Counted from the stretch's first letter, positions 7,844-14,752 are shown. The stretch is DNA of 19,902 nt from an uncultured Clostridia bacterium (GCA_947624755.1 CANQLQ010000006.1:1-19902); one strand, 5' to 3'. Notes: generated by a model from the sequence alone, not told the origin. Program-made: numbers and translations.

Positions 7844-8551
7844 TTATTTTCTAAAAAGCACTCTGCCGATAAGGCGTCTTATAATATATTGACGCCAGCG
7901 AAGCTTACGGGCAAAGCTGTTTTCTTTCTGCCCGGCTGTGGCATTGTTTCCGTGAACACGGTAATAAATCAGAGGTGTGTCGATAAATGTTACCTTTCCG
8001 TATATCTCACCGATAATGCCTATCCATTGGTCGTGCATCGGAACATATTTTGGAATTGGCATAATTTTTCTGAGAAGCTTGCGGTCAAACGCCATACAGC
8101 AGCCCATGTAGGAATTTTTGACTATATTTTTAATAACGCCTTTTTTGCTTTTGCGTTGCTCAAAAAAAGAATAGTTTATAATTTCAAGATTTTCGTTTGT
8201 AACATAGGCATTGTGAAGAACAAGAGTCGCGCCCTCATCGAACGCTTCCATAACACGTCTTACCTTTTCCGGCAGCCATACATCGTCCTGGTCGCAAAGA
8301 AAAATTTTATCGCCTTTGCAATATCTTATTGCATTAGTGAAGTTTGAAACGATTCCCTTGCCCTTGCCCTCAACGTAGACGACCCTTTTATCTTCCGACA
8401 TAATGCGGCGGACTATCGTTTCGGTCATTCCGCCGGGCTTATCATCGGAAACAATAATTTCATCGCCTTTTCCAAGCTGGCTCAAAACTGAACGCAGTTG
8501 TTCTTCAATATATTTTTCGCCTTTATATGCCGCAAGTGCAACCGAAATCAT
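7844..8551 (-). CDS. GT2 family glycosyltransferase, first gene of the surface-glycan operon
   Basis: The 235-residue GT-A protein starts directly with MISVALAAYKGEKYI; other motifs are IIVSDDKPGG (32-41), LCDQDDVW (85-92, metal binding), MGCCMAFDR (149-157), MHDQWIG (172-178) and YYRVHGNNAT (196-205). HDQW together with YR-HG-N places it in the group of small glycosyltransferases often annotated as rhamnosyl- or galactosyltransferases of O-antigen or capsule clusters. The donor is not determined. AAGGAAGTG at 8565-8557 supports the ATG at 8551. It is the promoter-proximal gene of four co-directional genes (8551 down to 4501), and a palindrome-bearing promoter lies just upstream. Confidence 0.9.
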   Translation of the reverse strand: MISVALAAYKGEKYIEEQLRSVLSQLGKGDEIIVSDDKPGGMTETIVRRIMSEDKRVVYVEGKGKGIVSNFTNAIRYCKGDKIFLCDQDDVWLPEKVRRVMEAFDEGATLVLHNAYVTNENLEIINYSFFEQRKSKKGVIKNIVKNSYMGCCMAFDRKLLRKIMPIPKYVPMHDQWIGIIGEIYGKVTFIDTPLIYYRVHGNNATAGQKENSFARKLRWRQYIIRRLIGRVLFRK

Positions 8552-8574
8552 AACTTCACTTCCTTTTTAATTTT

Positions 8575-8603
8575 AGTATAACACCAAAGTATATCTTTTA
8601 CAA
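8575..8603 (-). promoter_or_regulatory. Candidate promoter of the surface-glycan operon
   Basis: On the minus strand TTGTAA (8603-8598), 17 bp and TATACT (8580-8575). The predicted start near 8568 leaves a very short leader (about 17 nt) that holds only the ribosome binding site of the first glycosyltransferase. Confidence 0.6.
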
Positions 8604-8617
8604 GTAAATTTTACTTG
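8601..8617. promoter_or_regulatory. Perfect 17-bp palindrome overlapping the -35 box (candidate operator)
   Basis: CAAGTAAA, a central T, then TTTACTTG: 8-bp arms with no mismatch. Its left end overlaps the -35 hexamer (8598-8603) of the glycan-operon promoter, the usual position for a repressor of the helix-turn-helix type. No regulator gene lies beside it and the cognate protein is unknown. Confidence 0.5.
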
Positions 8618-8693
8618 CAGGGTATAAGCTGTTCGTAATTGCCGCCGCTTAAATCTATTGAGATTAATTAAAAGAAAAAGGATAAACGAACAA

Positions 8694-8733
8694 GGGGCTG
8701 TCGCTCTTCGTTTTACCGATTTGCGACAGTCCC
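8694..8733 (-). terminator. Terminator-like hairpin repeat with conserved 18-nt loop, copy 1
   Basis: Arms GGGGCTGTCGC (8694-8704) and GCGACAGTCCC (8723-8733) pair over 11 bp. The 18-nt loop, read on the minus strand as AAATCGGTAAAACGAAGA, differs by one base from the loop of the terminator after jag (16871-16888). Downstream on the minus strand there is only TTGTT, so it is a weak terminator for the GH2-symporter-dehydrogenase operon, or simply a dispersed repeat. Confidence 0.5.
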
Positions 8734-8821
8734 AAAATTGCTTAATCGAAAATTTACAGAAATAGGTTCAGCACCAAGCTGTGTCGCGGGGGAAGCGGCA
8801 AAGGCTTACATAAATCCAACC

Positions 8822-8902
8822 CGCGTAACTCCTGCGGGCGACGCCCGCCGCGTAACTCCTGCGGACGATGTCCGCCGCGTAATTGCCGCACGCCATGCCC
8901 GC
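8822..8902. repeat. Three tandem 27-bp units with hairpins
   Basis: Exact 27-bp periodicity (8822-8848, 8849-8875, 8876-8902), each beginning CGCGTAA and ending in a 15-nt hairpin: GCGGGC-GAC-GCCCGC, GCGGAC-GAT-GTCCGC and the poorly paired GCACGC-CAT-GCCCGC. The first two differ by a compensated base pair. The array abuts the dehydrogenase stop codon (8903-8905). Related units occur at 17844-17874, 18119-18145 and 18203-18256. There are no unique spacers, so this is not CRISPR. Confidence 0.8.
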
Positions 8903-9745
8903 CTAATCTTCGGAAAAGACGGCGGCAAACATTTCGAGTCCCGAAATTTTCATAACTTTGCTGCTTAAGTTTGAAACAGTTACTCCGAACATTCTGTTAC
9001 CAATGCTCATCATGTGGGCATCTGCTCCAAAGACCATGTTGGCCTTTTTGTTCCACATGCCGTTGATGATATTATCAACCATTTTTTCGCAAGCGGTGGT
9101 TACCATATTCATAGCCTTTTGACTTCTTGCGCTGTTGTCTTTTGTATTCTGATTTTCAAAAATATTCGTCTTTGTAAAGCCGGGACAGACAAGTCCGAAA
9201 TAGCACTTGCCTCTGTATTCCTCACGAACCGCTTCGGTAAAGCTCTTCAGTGCGGCTTTGCTTGCAGAATAAACCGAAGTTCCGGCAATTGAGCAAAGGG
9301 CGGCAGATGAAGACACATTTACAATGCCCGGATCTTCAGATTGCAAAAGAATCGGCATTAAATAATGCATTGAATAAATGCATGAATAGAAGTTGATATT
9401 TATTGCCCTTTCAATATAGTCAAGCGTATAGTGATCGAATCTGTCAAACTTTGGAAGAATACCTGCGTTGTTGATAAGTATGTCAGGTTTTATTCCGGCT
9501 TCGGTAATTTCCTTTGTAAATTTTTCCCAGTTCTCTCTTTTTGAGACGTCAAAAAGATAATAGGAAAAATAGAACGCTTTGTCACCAAGCTCTTCAATCT
9601 GCGCCTTGATTTTTTTCTCGTTTCTTGCAATACCTATAACTCTGCAGCCGTGGTCGCTTATGAGTCTTTTTACAAGTCCTTTTCCGATACCGCTTGAAGC
9701 ACCGGAAACAATTACTGTTTTGTAATCAAACCAACATTTTACCAT
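8903..9745 (-). CDS. Short-chain dehydrogenase/reductase
   Basis: Cytoplasmic NAD(P)-dependent oxidoreductase of the classical SDR type; substrate unknown. The 280-residue product shows the dinucleotide motif SGASSGIG (14-21), Asp66 in LFDVS, NNAG (92-95), INVNF-like NINF (116-119), the catalytic serine in VNVSSSA (142-148), YSASK (Tyr159, Lys163) and PGFTKT (188-193). Arg41 after the second strand suggests NADP(H), as inference. The C-terminal 60 residues, hydrophobic and ending GLEMFAAVFSED, extend beyond the core and may bind membrane or partner. AGAGGT precedes the ATG at 9745. It is the third gene after the GH2 enzyme and symporter, with a 49-bp gap that contains a palindrome. Whether it acts in the same sugar pathway is not evident from the sequence. 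Confidence 0.9.
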   Translation of the reverse strand: MVKCWFDYKTVIVSGASSGIGKGLVKRLISDHGCRVIGIARNEKKIKAQIEELGDKAFYFSYYLFDVSKRENWEKFTKEITEAGIKPDILINNAGILPKFDRFDHYTLDYIERAININFYSCIYSMHYLMPILLQSEDPGIVNVSSSAALCSIAGTSVYSASKAALKSFTEAVREEYRGKCYFGLVCPGFTKTNIFENQNTKDNSARSQKAMNMVTTACEKMVDNIINGMWNKKANMVFGADAHMMSIGNRMFGVTVSNLSSKVMKISGLEMFAAVFSED

Positions 9746-9765
9746 ATTTTACCTCTTTTCTTTGT

Positions 9766-9796
9766 AATGAACTTCTGATTTAATCAGAGGTTCATT
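9766..9796. repeat. 31-bp palindrome at the symporter stop codon, terminal-repeat core
   Basis: Arms of 15 bp (9766-9780 and 9782-9796) around a single central T, with one G:T-type difference. The core CTCTGATTAAATCA, read on the minus strand, is identical to the terminal repeat of the element at 17462. It looks like two element ends joined back to back with no interior, and it overlaps the symporter TAA stop (9795-9797). No T-tract follows, so it is not a standard terminator. Confidence 0.55.
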
Positions 9797-11156
9797 AATT
9801 TTTATCAAAGCCCATTTCTTCTTTGTAATTTATATTGTAAATGAACTTCATACTGATATAAATAATAAACGTGCCAAATGCAATAAGTCCCGCATAGAGC
9901 ATTTTGATGTTTGCTGCAACCTGAGGAGTTTGAACAGCGGCAGTTTCAACAAAACCGACGGCTGAAAGTAAAACGGCAATAAGAGCCGAACCCAGACCCT
10001 GTGAAAGTTTGCGAAAGAAAGAATAGATTGCATAAAGCGAGCTTTCTTCTCTTCTTCCCGTTTCACGATAGCTTTTTTCAATACAGTCAGCAACAATTGC
10101 CCAAACCGTAATTTGAAGAACGCAGTTGCCGAGGTTGCCTAACATAAGTCCTGCTACCCAAATAATAATACCCGTTGAGTCCCGCGGAATCGGAAGGAAG
10201 GTCATAACCGCACCTGCAATTGTACTTATAACCGAAGTTATGCAGATAAACTTTTTCTTGCCCATTTTTGAAACGATTTTTCCTATGAAAGGCATAAGTG
10301 CGACAAGCGGAACATAGGAGGCAAGCGTCGCAAACGAAGCTTTTTGTGCATCGCCAAAATAGAACTGGAAAACAAGATTGCTCACAGAAGCCGTTGACAT
10401 AAAGAAGATTACCGAAGAAACTGTTGCAATTGTAGCTCCAACCATCGGTCTGTTGGTAAAGAATGTTTTGATTGCCGAAAAATAGTTTACCTTTTCGCCT
10501 TCGGATTTTCCTTCCCTCAGCACTCTTTCGGTGACAAGCTTTCTCATTGCAAAAAGAATGAAGAAAGCGGCAACCGAGAAAATTATCGAAATTGTGAAAA
10601 CTGAATTTGCACTGAGCCGGTTGTCGTCATCATAAACGATATTCGGAAGAAGCATAATGAATATCATTGCAAAACCCGCGCCTATGCTTCTGAATGTTGA
10701 AAGCGAAGTCCTGTCTTTGGGATCGTCCGATATTACGGAATGAAGCGAACCGTAGGGGACGTTTACCATTGTGTAGGCAACAGACCAAAGACAATAGGAA
10801 AGAAGACACCAGATTATTTTGCCTGTCTGATTAAATGACGTTACGGGAACAAAAATCATAATCGTCAGAACGACAAGGAAAAGTGAGCCTATCGAAATCC
10901 AGGGCATAAACTTGCTTGCGCTTTTGCCGATTTTTTTGTTGTCAACGAGAGTGCCGATTAGAATATCATTAATTGCGTCCCATGCTTTTGAAACAATAAT
11001 TATCCATGCCCAATGCTTTGCCGAAAGTCCTATACATTGAGTATAGAACAAAAACATATAGTTGGAAACGAGCGAAAATGAAAGTCCGCAGCCAAAGTCG
11101 CCGAACGCATATCCAATCTTGTCTCGTATTCCAAACGGCCTTAGTTTACTATCCAT
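9795..11156 (-). CDS. GPH-family (MelB-type) glycoside:cation symporter
   Basis: MFS-fold transporter of the glycoside-pentoside-hexuronide:cation symporter family, driving sugar uptake with Na+ or H+. The ATG at 11156 is chosen because AAAGGA lies 9 nt upstream; an upstream in-frame start at 11189 would add 11 residues that read through this site. The product has 453 residues and about 12 hydrophobic segments. Family signatures are GYAFGDFGCGLSF (15-27) and SKAWDAINDILIGTLVD (56-72), whose Asp60 and Asp64 match the cation-site aspartates 55 and 59 of MelB, and NVPYGSLHSVISDDPKDRTSLSTFRS later. It lies 33 bp after the GH2 gene, so it probably imports that enzyme's substrate. The specific sugar cannot be read from sequence; beta-galactosides or beta-glucuronides are likely. 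Confidence 0.92.
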   Translation of the reverse strand: MDSKLRPFGIRDKIGYAFGDFGCGLSFSLVSNYMFLFYTQCIGLSAKHWAWIIIVSKAWDAINDILIGTLVDNKKIGKSASKFMPWISIGSLFLVVLTIMIFVPVTSFNQTGKIIWCLLSYCLWSVAYTMVNVPYGSLHSVISDDPKDRTSLSTFRSIGAGFAMIFIMLLPNIVYDDDNRLSANSVFTISIIFSVAAFFILFAMRKLVTERVLREGKSEGEKVNYFSAIKTFFTNRPMVGATIATVSSVIFFMSTASVSNLVFQFYFGDAQKASFATLASYVPLVALMPFIGKIVSKMGKKKFICITSVISTIAGAVMTFLPIPRDSTGIIIWVAGLMLGNLGNCVLQITVWAIVADCIEKSYRETGRREESSLYAIYSFFRKLSQGLGSALIAVLLSAVGFVETAAVQTPQVAANIKMLYAGLIAFGTFIIYISMKFIYNINYKEEMGFDKN

Positions 11157-11189
11157 AATGATTTTTCCTTTCATATGACCAAAGGCCAA

Positions 11190-13340
11190 TTATTTTTTAA
11201 CTGTTCTGAGATATTGGGTAACCATATCTTTTATATCGTCGTTAAGTCCGACAACTTTAAGGTTAAGAACCGTTTTAAGCTTTATTCTCTTTGTAATTGC
11301 AAGCACAAGCGGATTTGTAACAATATTGCCCGCAAAACCTTTTACCATAGCCTGAATTTCCTTGTTTGAAAGAATATCAGCAATATAATCGTCTTCGGAA
11401 AGGTAGTTGGGGTCTTTTTCATTTTCCGCAGGAACGAACCAGTTGCGAACCATCGAGGAAGAGCCTTCGGGAAGTGAATATTCTTTCGGATACTCCTCTA
11501 CACCTTCAAATACCGCACTTTCTTTTATATTTCCGCTTGAGACGGTTACTACGTTCTCACCTTTGACAAAAGGCACGTCTTTAAAAGTAAATACGTGTTC
11601 GCCGCGGATAGTCTTTTTGTAGCCGCCGCAGGTAAGCGTAACACTCTTACAGCTTGAAGTTACCCTTACGTTATGAGCGCCGACAGTACGCAATTTATAT
11701 CGCGAGCCTTCAATATGAAGGAAGCGTTCATCCGACCAGTATGCCTTGTAAAGATAGAAAGAGTCTTTCCTTGTTTTTCTGTCAATTGTGACAAGACCTT
11801 TGTTGTTTCTGCCTTTTACGCCGCCTTCGTTGCGAATTGCCGAACCGAAGTCAAACATATTCCAAACATATGAACCCCAGAGCCATTCGGTGGCATTGAT
11901 TGTGTTAAGGTAATGCTCGTGAAAAAGTGACTGATAGCCTTCGCTGTAGTCGCCCTGATAAGGAGCGTCGTTATAATAACCGATAACAGCTTCCGCACCG
12001 TATTCCGAAAGACATAGCGGTCGGTTTGGGTTGGCCTTTCTAAATTTAGGGAGCCATTCGTCAAGTCCTTCACAAGTCTTTGCATACCAGCCGAAATAGT
12101 GGTTGTAGCCCAATATATCGGTAATTTGATTGAGCTTTGATTCAACGCCGCACATTGTAAGCTGGGCGCAGGTTGTCGGTCTTGACGGATCGAGAATATG
12201 TGCGTATGCATTTAGCTCGGAAATGGCTTCAACAAGCCTCGGCGTGTCGCCCTGCATTGAAATTTCATTTTCAACGCCCCAGCAGAAAATTGATGCGTGG
12301 TGCATATTCTGCTTGATAAGCTCTTCAAGCTGTGAAAGAGCATTATCCTGCTTTTTTGCGGAAAATCTTGAAATAACGGGAACCTCCGCCCAAACAAGAA
12401 AACCGATTTCATCGCAAAGACTGTAAAATTCTTCAGCCTGCTGATAGTGTGCAAGACGAATAGAGTTTGCGCCCAATTCTTTAATAATTGCAAGGTCTTC
12501 CTCGTGCTCTTTGAGCGTCAAAGCGTTACCGATGTTTTCTCTGTCCTGATGACGGGATACACCTTTGAGCTTAATATGATTGCCGTTAAGGAAACAGCCT
12601 TTATCCGCGTCAAACTTCACTTCACGAAAACCGAATTTAAGTTCGGCCTTGTCGATTTCATTTCCGTCTTTTAAAAGAGTTGCACGAAGAGTATACAGAT
12701 ACGGATTTTCAAGACCGTTCCAAAGGATCGGGTCATTTACATGAAGCTTTTGCTTGTCGCCGGCGCTCGCCGCGACCTTTCCGTCTTTGTCAAGCACTTC
12801 ATAAAGAACACTGACGCCGGTCTTGTAGCCGGTAATTATAGATTTAACATAAACGTCACCGTTGACCTTTGCGGTTACGTAAACACCTTTACTTCCAAAG
12901 TCGTCGAGTGAAAAATGTTCATCGGGAATATCGTATATGATTTTAGCATAGCGGTAGATGCCGCCGTAAAAAGTGAAGTCTGCGGTCTCGGGATAAATAG
13001 TTTTCTCGGTGCTGTTGTTGACTTCAATTTCAAGGAAGTTCTTCGGCGAGGTGAGGAAGCCGGTTATGTTAAAACGGAAAGTCGAATAACCGCCCTTGTG
13101 AACGCCGACCTCTCTGCCGTTTATTGTAACTTTGCAGCGGTTGTTTACACCGGCAAGTTCAAGGTAAACCGTTCCCGAATATTTACCGATAATTTTTGTG
13201 TATGTGCATTTACCCATGTAATAGGTAATATCTCCGCCCTGGCCGTCAATACCGTTCCAGGTATGCGGAAGATCAACTGTCTCTTTTTCTCCTTTTTTTT
13301 CAAAGATCCAGTTTTCGTTAAGCTGTTCAATTTTCTTCAT
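11190..13340 (-). CDS. Glycoside hydrolase family 2 (beta-galactosidase/beta-glucuronidase type)
   Basis: Retaining beta-glycosidase, presumably cytoplasmic since there is no signal peptide. The ATG at 13340 is preceded by GGAGGAAA; an in-frame start at 13379 lies inside a transposable element and is rejected. The 716-residue product has a jelly-roll sugar-binding domain (about 10-140), an immunoglobulin-like domain (about 145-240) and a TIM barrel (about 245-535). The acid/base is Glu359 in WGVENE and the nucleophile Glu446 in LSEYGAE; the barrel also has the GH2 signature RLAHY (295-299) and NHYFGWY (413-419). GRNNKGLVTIDRKTRKDSF (510-528) carries an N-x-K motif seen in glucuronidases, while the surrounding block is more like beta-galactosidases, so specificity is open. 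An unusual helical tail (about 645-716) follows the last beta domain. It is the first gene of the operon with the symporter and dehydrogenase. Confidence 0.93.
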   Translation of the reverse strand: MKKIEQLNENWIFEKKGEKETVDLPHTWNGIDGQGGDITYYMGKCTYTKIIGKYSGTVYLELAGVNNRCKVTINGREVGVHKGGYSTFRFNITGFLTSPKNFLEIEVNNSTEKTIYPETADFTFYGGIYRYAKIIYDIPDEHFSLDDFGSKGVYVTAKVNGDVYVKSIITGYKTGVSVLYEVLDKDGKVAASAGDKQKLHVNDPILWNGLENPYLYTLRATLLKDGNEIDKAELKFGFREVKFDADKGCFLNGNHIKLKGVSRHQDRENIGNALTLKEHEEDLAIIKELGANSIRLAHYQQAEEFYSLCDEIGFLVWAEVPVISRFSAKKQDNALSQLEELIKQNMHHASIFCWGVENEISMQGDTPRLVEAISELNAYAHILDPSRPTTCAQLTMCGVESKLNQITDILGYNHYFGWYAKTCEGLDEWLPKFRKANPNRPLCLSEYGAEAVIGYYNDAPYQGDYSEGYQSLFHEHYLNTINATEWLWGSYVWNMFDFGSAIRNEGGVKGRNNKGLVTIDRKTRKDSFYLYKAYWSDERFLHIEGSRYKLRTVGAHNVRVTSSCKSVTLTCGGYKKTIRGEHVFTFKDVPFVKGENVVTVSSGNIKESAVFEGVEEYPKEYSLPEGSSSMVRNWFVPAENEKDPNYLSEDDYIADILSNKEIQAMVKGFAGNIVTNPLVLAITKRIKLKTVLNLKVVGLNDDIKDMVTQYLRTVKK

Positions 13341-13371
13341 CGTGTTTCCTCCGGATAAATTGTATATTAAA

Positions 13372-13532
13372 GGAAGCACTGATTAATTCAGGGTGTCCTA
13401 ATTGGCGAGGAAATTTTTCGTCAGTTTGTTCAAAAATTTGAGGCAATACTTTGTGTATTAACGAGAATTTTTGGGCAAACTGACGGAATAATTTACCGTC
13501 AAGTAGGGCAGCTTGTATTAATCAGTGATTCC
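13372..13532 (+). mobile_element. 161-bp MITE-like foldback element, copy B
   Basis: Ends are GGAAGCACTGATTAAT (13372) and ATTAATCAGTGATTCC (ending 13532), flanked by perfect TAAA duplications (13368-13371 and 13533-13536). It has the same length as copy A and about 96% identity in the opposite orientation. The arms pair throughout (for example CGTCAGTTTGTTCAAAAATT with AATTTTTGGGCAAACTGACG) to an apex AATAC-TTTGT-GTATT centred on 13452, the exact midpoint. It lies 31 bp upstream of the GH2 start codon and between that gene and its best candidate promoter, so it would be transcribed as a large hairpin in the GH2 leader. It has no coding capacity. Confidence 0.87.
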
Positions 13533-13734
13533 TAAAGTATAGTTCATATTCTAATTATGACTATACCGTGTTTACACTAAAAAATATCTCGATTCTTGGC
13601 TTGCTATTTATAAGCCCATACGAATAATTGCAGTTTCTGTTTGAAATATAAAATTTTACAAATAGGTATAACCAAATTCCGTTTATAAACAAATGTAAAA
13701 TATCAAAGAAAAAACTTACTAATTTATTATAATA

Positions 13735-13763
13735 ATTTTACCTTTTTTTGGAAAAAATGTCAA
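13735..13763 (-). promoter_or_regulatory. Candidate promoter reading toward the GH2 operon
   Basis: On the minus strand TTGACA (13763-13758), a 17-bp spacer and TAAAAT (13740-13735), a strong sigma-A match. Transcription would start near 13728, giving a leader of nearly 390 nt before the GH2 ATG that includes the whole of foldback element B. It is divergent from the rpmH promoter, with about 50 bp between the two -35 boxes. Confidence 0.6.
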
Positions 13764-13813
13764 TAGTGTTAAACTTATTAAAATTATATGACTGAAAAAT
13801 TAATTTTAAATCA

Positions 13814-13843
13814 TTGACAAAATTAACAAGCTTGATATATAAT
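13814..13843 (+). promoter_or_regulatory. Strong sigma-A promoter of the rpmH operon
   Basis: Consensus TTGACA (13814-13819), an 18-bp spacer and consensus TATAAT (13838-13843). The predicted start near 13850 gives an rpmH leader of about 135 nt. Confidence 0.8.
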
Positions 13844-13869
13844 AGCATTCTGTAGGCTTATGCTCTTTA

Positions 13870-13955
13870 AAGTATGGGCATATTCCCGTATACTTCAAAA
13901 GCGTCGGACATCATATCGCGCCGCTCCTTTTACTTCTTTGCGATATGTCCCGTTT
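13870..13955 (+). promoter_or_regulatory. Two-hairpin leader upstream of rpmH (possible attenuator)
   Basis: Hairpin 1: AAGTATGGG (13870-13878) pairs with CCC and ATACTT (13885-13895) with a 2-nt bulge. Hairpin 2: GGACATCATATCGC (13906-13919) pairs with GCGATATGTCC (13940-13950) through 11 bp with a 3-nt bulge, followed by CGTTTT. The second resembles a weak terminator. The rpmH ribosome site follows about 20 nt later. No named r-protein leader family was recognised. Confidence 0.5.
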
Positions 13956-13984
13956 TAAATAAAAACTAAAAGGAGGTTACAACA

Positions 13985-14119
13985 ATGAAAAGAACTTACC
14001 AGCCTAAAAAACGCCACAGAAAGATGGAACACGGTTTTCGTAAAAGAATGGCGACAAGGAACGGTCGCAAAGTTCTTGCTCGCAGACGTGCAAAGGGCAG
14101 AAAGCAGCTTTCTTATTAA
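13985..14119 (+). CDS. rpmH: 50S ribosomal protein L34
   Basis: A 44-residue, very basic large-subunit ribosomal protein, MKRTYQPKKRHRKMEHGFRK at the N-terminus and ARRRAKGRKQLSY at the C-terminus, matching L34 along its full length. AAAGGAGG lies 8-9 nt before the ATG. It is the first gene of the rpmH-rnpA-yidD-yidC-jag operon and is followed by rnpA after 49 bp. The gene is too short for a typical length cut-off but is certain. Confidence 0.98.
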   Translation: MKRTYQPKKRHRKMEHGFRKRMATRNGRKVLARRRAKGRKQLSY

Positions 14120-14168
14120 TGAAGCAGTTTGACTTGATTTTGTTCACAAAGCGTTGGGATTGATTGAA

Positions 14169-14510
14169 ATGCAAACTTATGTTCCGCTAAAAGAAAACAA
14201 GGATTTTCTGCGTCTTTATTACAGAGGCAAAAGCTCGGCAAAACCATCGGTTGTTGTCTACGGTTCAAAGAACCGAGTCGGCACAATTCGTGTCGGCATC
14301 ACAACGAGTAAGAAAATCGGCAACGCTGTTGAACGAAACCGCTCACGCAGGGTAATAAGAGCTGCATTCCGGCAGGTACTTAAAGACTACGAGATAAACG
14401 GAAACAGGGATATTGTTTTTGTTGCGAGAACAAGGACAAAGTTCCTCAAAAGCACTAAGGTATACGCCGATATGCTTGAAGCTCTTCGTCAAATCGGTGC
14501 GGTAAAATGA
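14169..14510 (+). CDS. rnpA: Ribonuclease P protein component
   Basis: Protein subunit that binds the 5' leader of precursor tRNAs and assists the catalytic RNA (RNase P). From the ATG at 14169 the product has 113 residues: MQTYVPLKENKDFLRLYYRGK at the N-terminus, a central cleft strand VGITTSKKIGNAV (42-54) and the signature RNRSRRVIR (56-64) helix. A TTG at 14154 would add five residues (MGLIE) but has no better ribosome site; most relatives begin close to the KENKDF block, favouring the ATG. The stop overlaps the yidD ATG by 4 bp, so translation is likely coupled. Confidence 0.95.
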   Translation: MQTYVPLKENKDFLRLYYRGKSSAKPSVVVYGSKNRVGTIRVGITTSKKIGNAVERNRSRRVIRAAFRQVLKDYEINGNRDIVFVARTRTKFLKSTKVYADMLEALRQIGAVK

Positions 14511-14752
14511 AAGACATTCTTTTGAAAATAATACGTTTTTACCGGAAGCATATTTCTTCTCATCTTCCGCCGATGTGCCGCTATTATCCAACCTGCTCCG
14601 TTTATGCAGTTGAAGCAATTGAAACGCACGGCGCATTAAAAGGCTCGCTCCTTGCGCTGTGGAGACTTCTTCGCTGCAATCCGCTGTCTGTCGGCGGTTA
14701 CGATCCCGTTCCGCCGAAAAAGGACAAGCGCCGTAATTGTAGGCATCATTAA
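14507..14752 (+). CDS. yidD: Membrane protein insertion efficiency factor YidD
   Basis: Small inner-face membrane-associated protein that improves YidC-dependent insertion. The 81-residue product has an N-terminal amphipathic helix (ILLKIIRFYRKHIS), the family motif CRYYPTCSVYA (24-34), HGALKGSLLALWRLLRCNP (41-59) and GGYDPVP (63-69); the three family cysteines are Cys24, Cys30 and Cys57. The C-terminus is short, basic and histidine-containing. It starts inside the rnpA stop (ATGA overlap) and lies about 50 bp before yidC, the canonical order. Confidence 0.95.
   Translation: MKDILLKIIRFYRKHISSHLPPMCRYYPTCSVYAVEAIETHGALKGSLLALWRLLRCNPLSVGGYDPVPPKKDKRRNCRHH

Larger units (their letters stand above)
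8552..8902. other. Repeat-bearing intergenic region between the dehydrogenase gene and the glycan operon
   Basis: 351 bp without a supported gene. From the operon side it contains the promoter and palindrome (8575-8617), a small AATCT-ATTG-AGATT hairpin near 8652-8665, the conserved-loop hairpin (8694-8733), a segment with TTACATAAATCCAACCC (8806-8822) that recurs near 17832 and 18198, and three tandem 27-bp units ending at the dehydrogenase stop. A plus-strand reading frame through 8738-8968 merely translates the repeats and is not a gene. Confidence 0.7.
13341..13984. other. Divergent intergenic region between the GH2 operon and the rpmH operon
   Basis: 644 bp without a gene. From left to right it holds the GH2 ribosome site, copy B of the foldback element (13368-13536), an AT-rich stretch (13541-13730) in which I see no gene or known motif beyond short palindromes such as GTTTATAAAC (13681-13690), a minus-strand promoter (13735-13763), the rpmH promoter (13814-13843) and the structured rpmH leader (13850-13984). 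No dnaA gene or cluster of DnaA boxes is present, although rpmH often neighbours the replication origin. Confidence 0.7.

Noticed and set aside
8822..8902. Possible CRISPR array
   Set aside because: Units are contiguous with no unique spacers, only three copies exist, and no cas gene is present.
8738..8968. Plus-strand reading frame of 76 codons with repeats of RVTPA(G/D)DA
   Set aside because: It simply translates the 27-bp DNA repeats (27 is a multiple of three) and has no ribosome site; it also runs into the dehydrogenase gene on the other strand.
13341..13379. Upstream in-frame start for the GH2 gene
   Set aside because: That start is inside the foldback element, whereas the ATG at 13340 has GGAGGAAA at proper spacing and begins where GH2 homologues begin.
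13541..13813. Replication origin candidate beside rpmH
   Set aside because: AT-rich, but no DnaA-box cluster and no dnaA; two promoters explain the composition.
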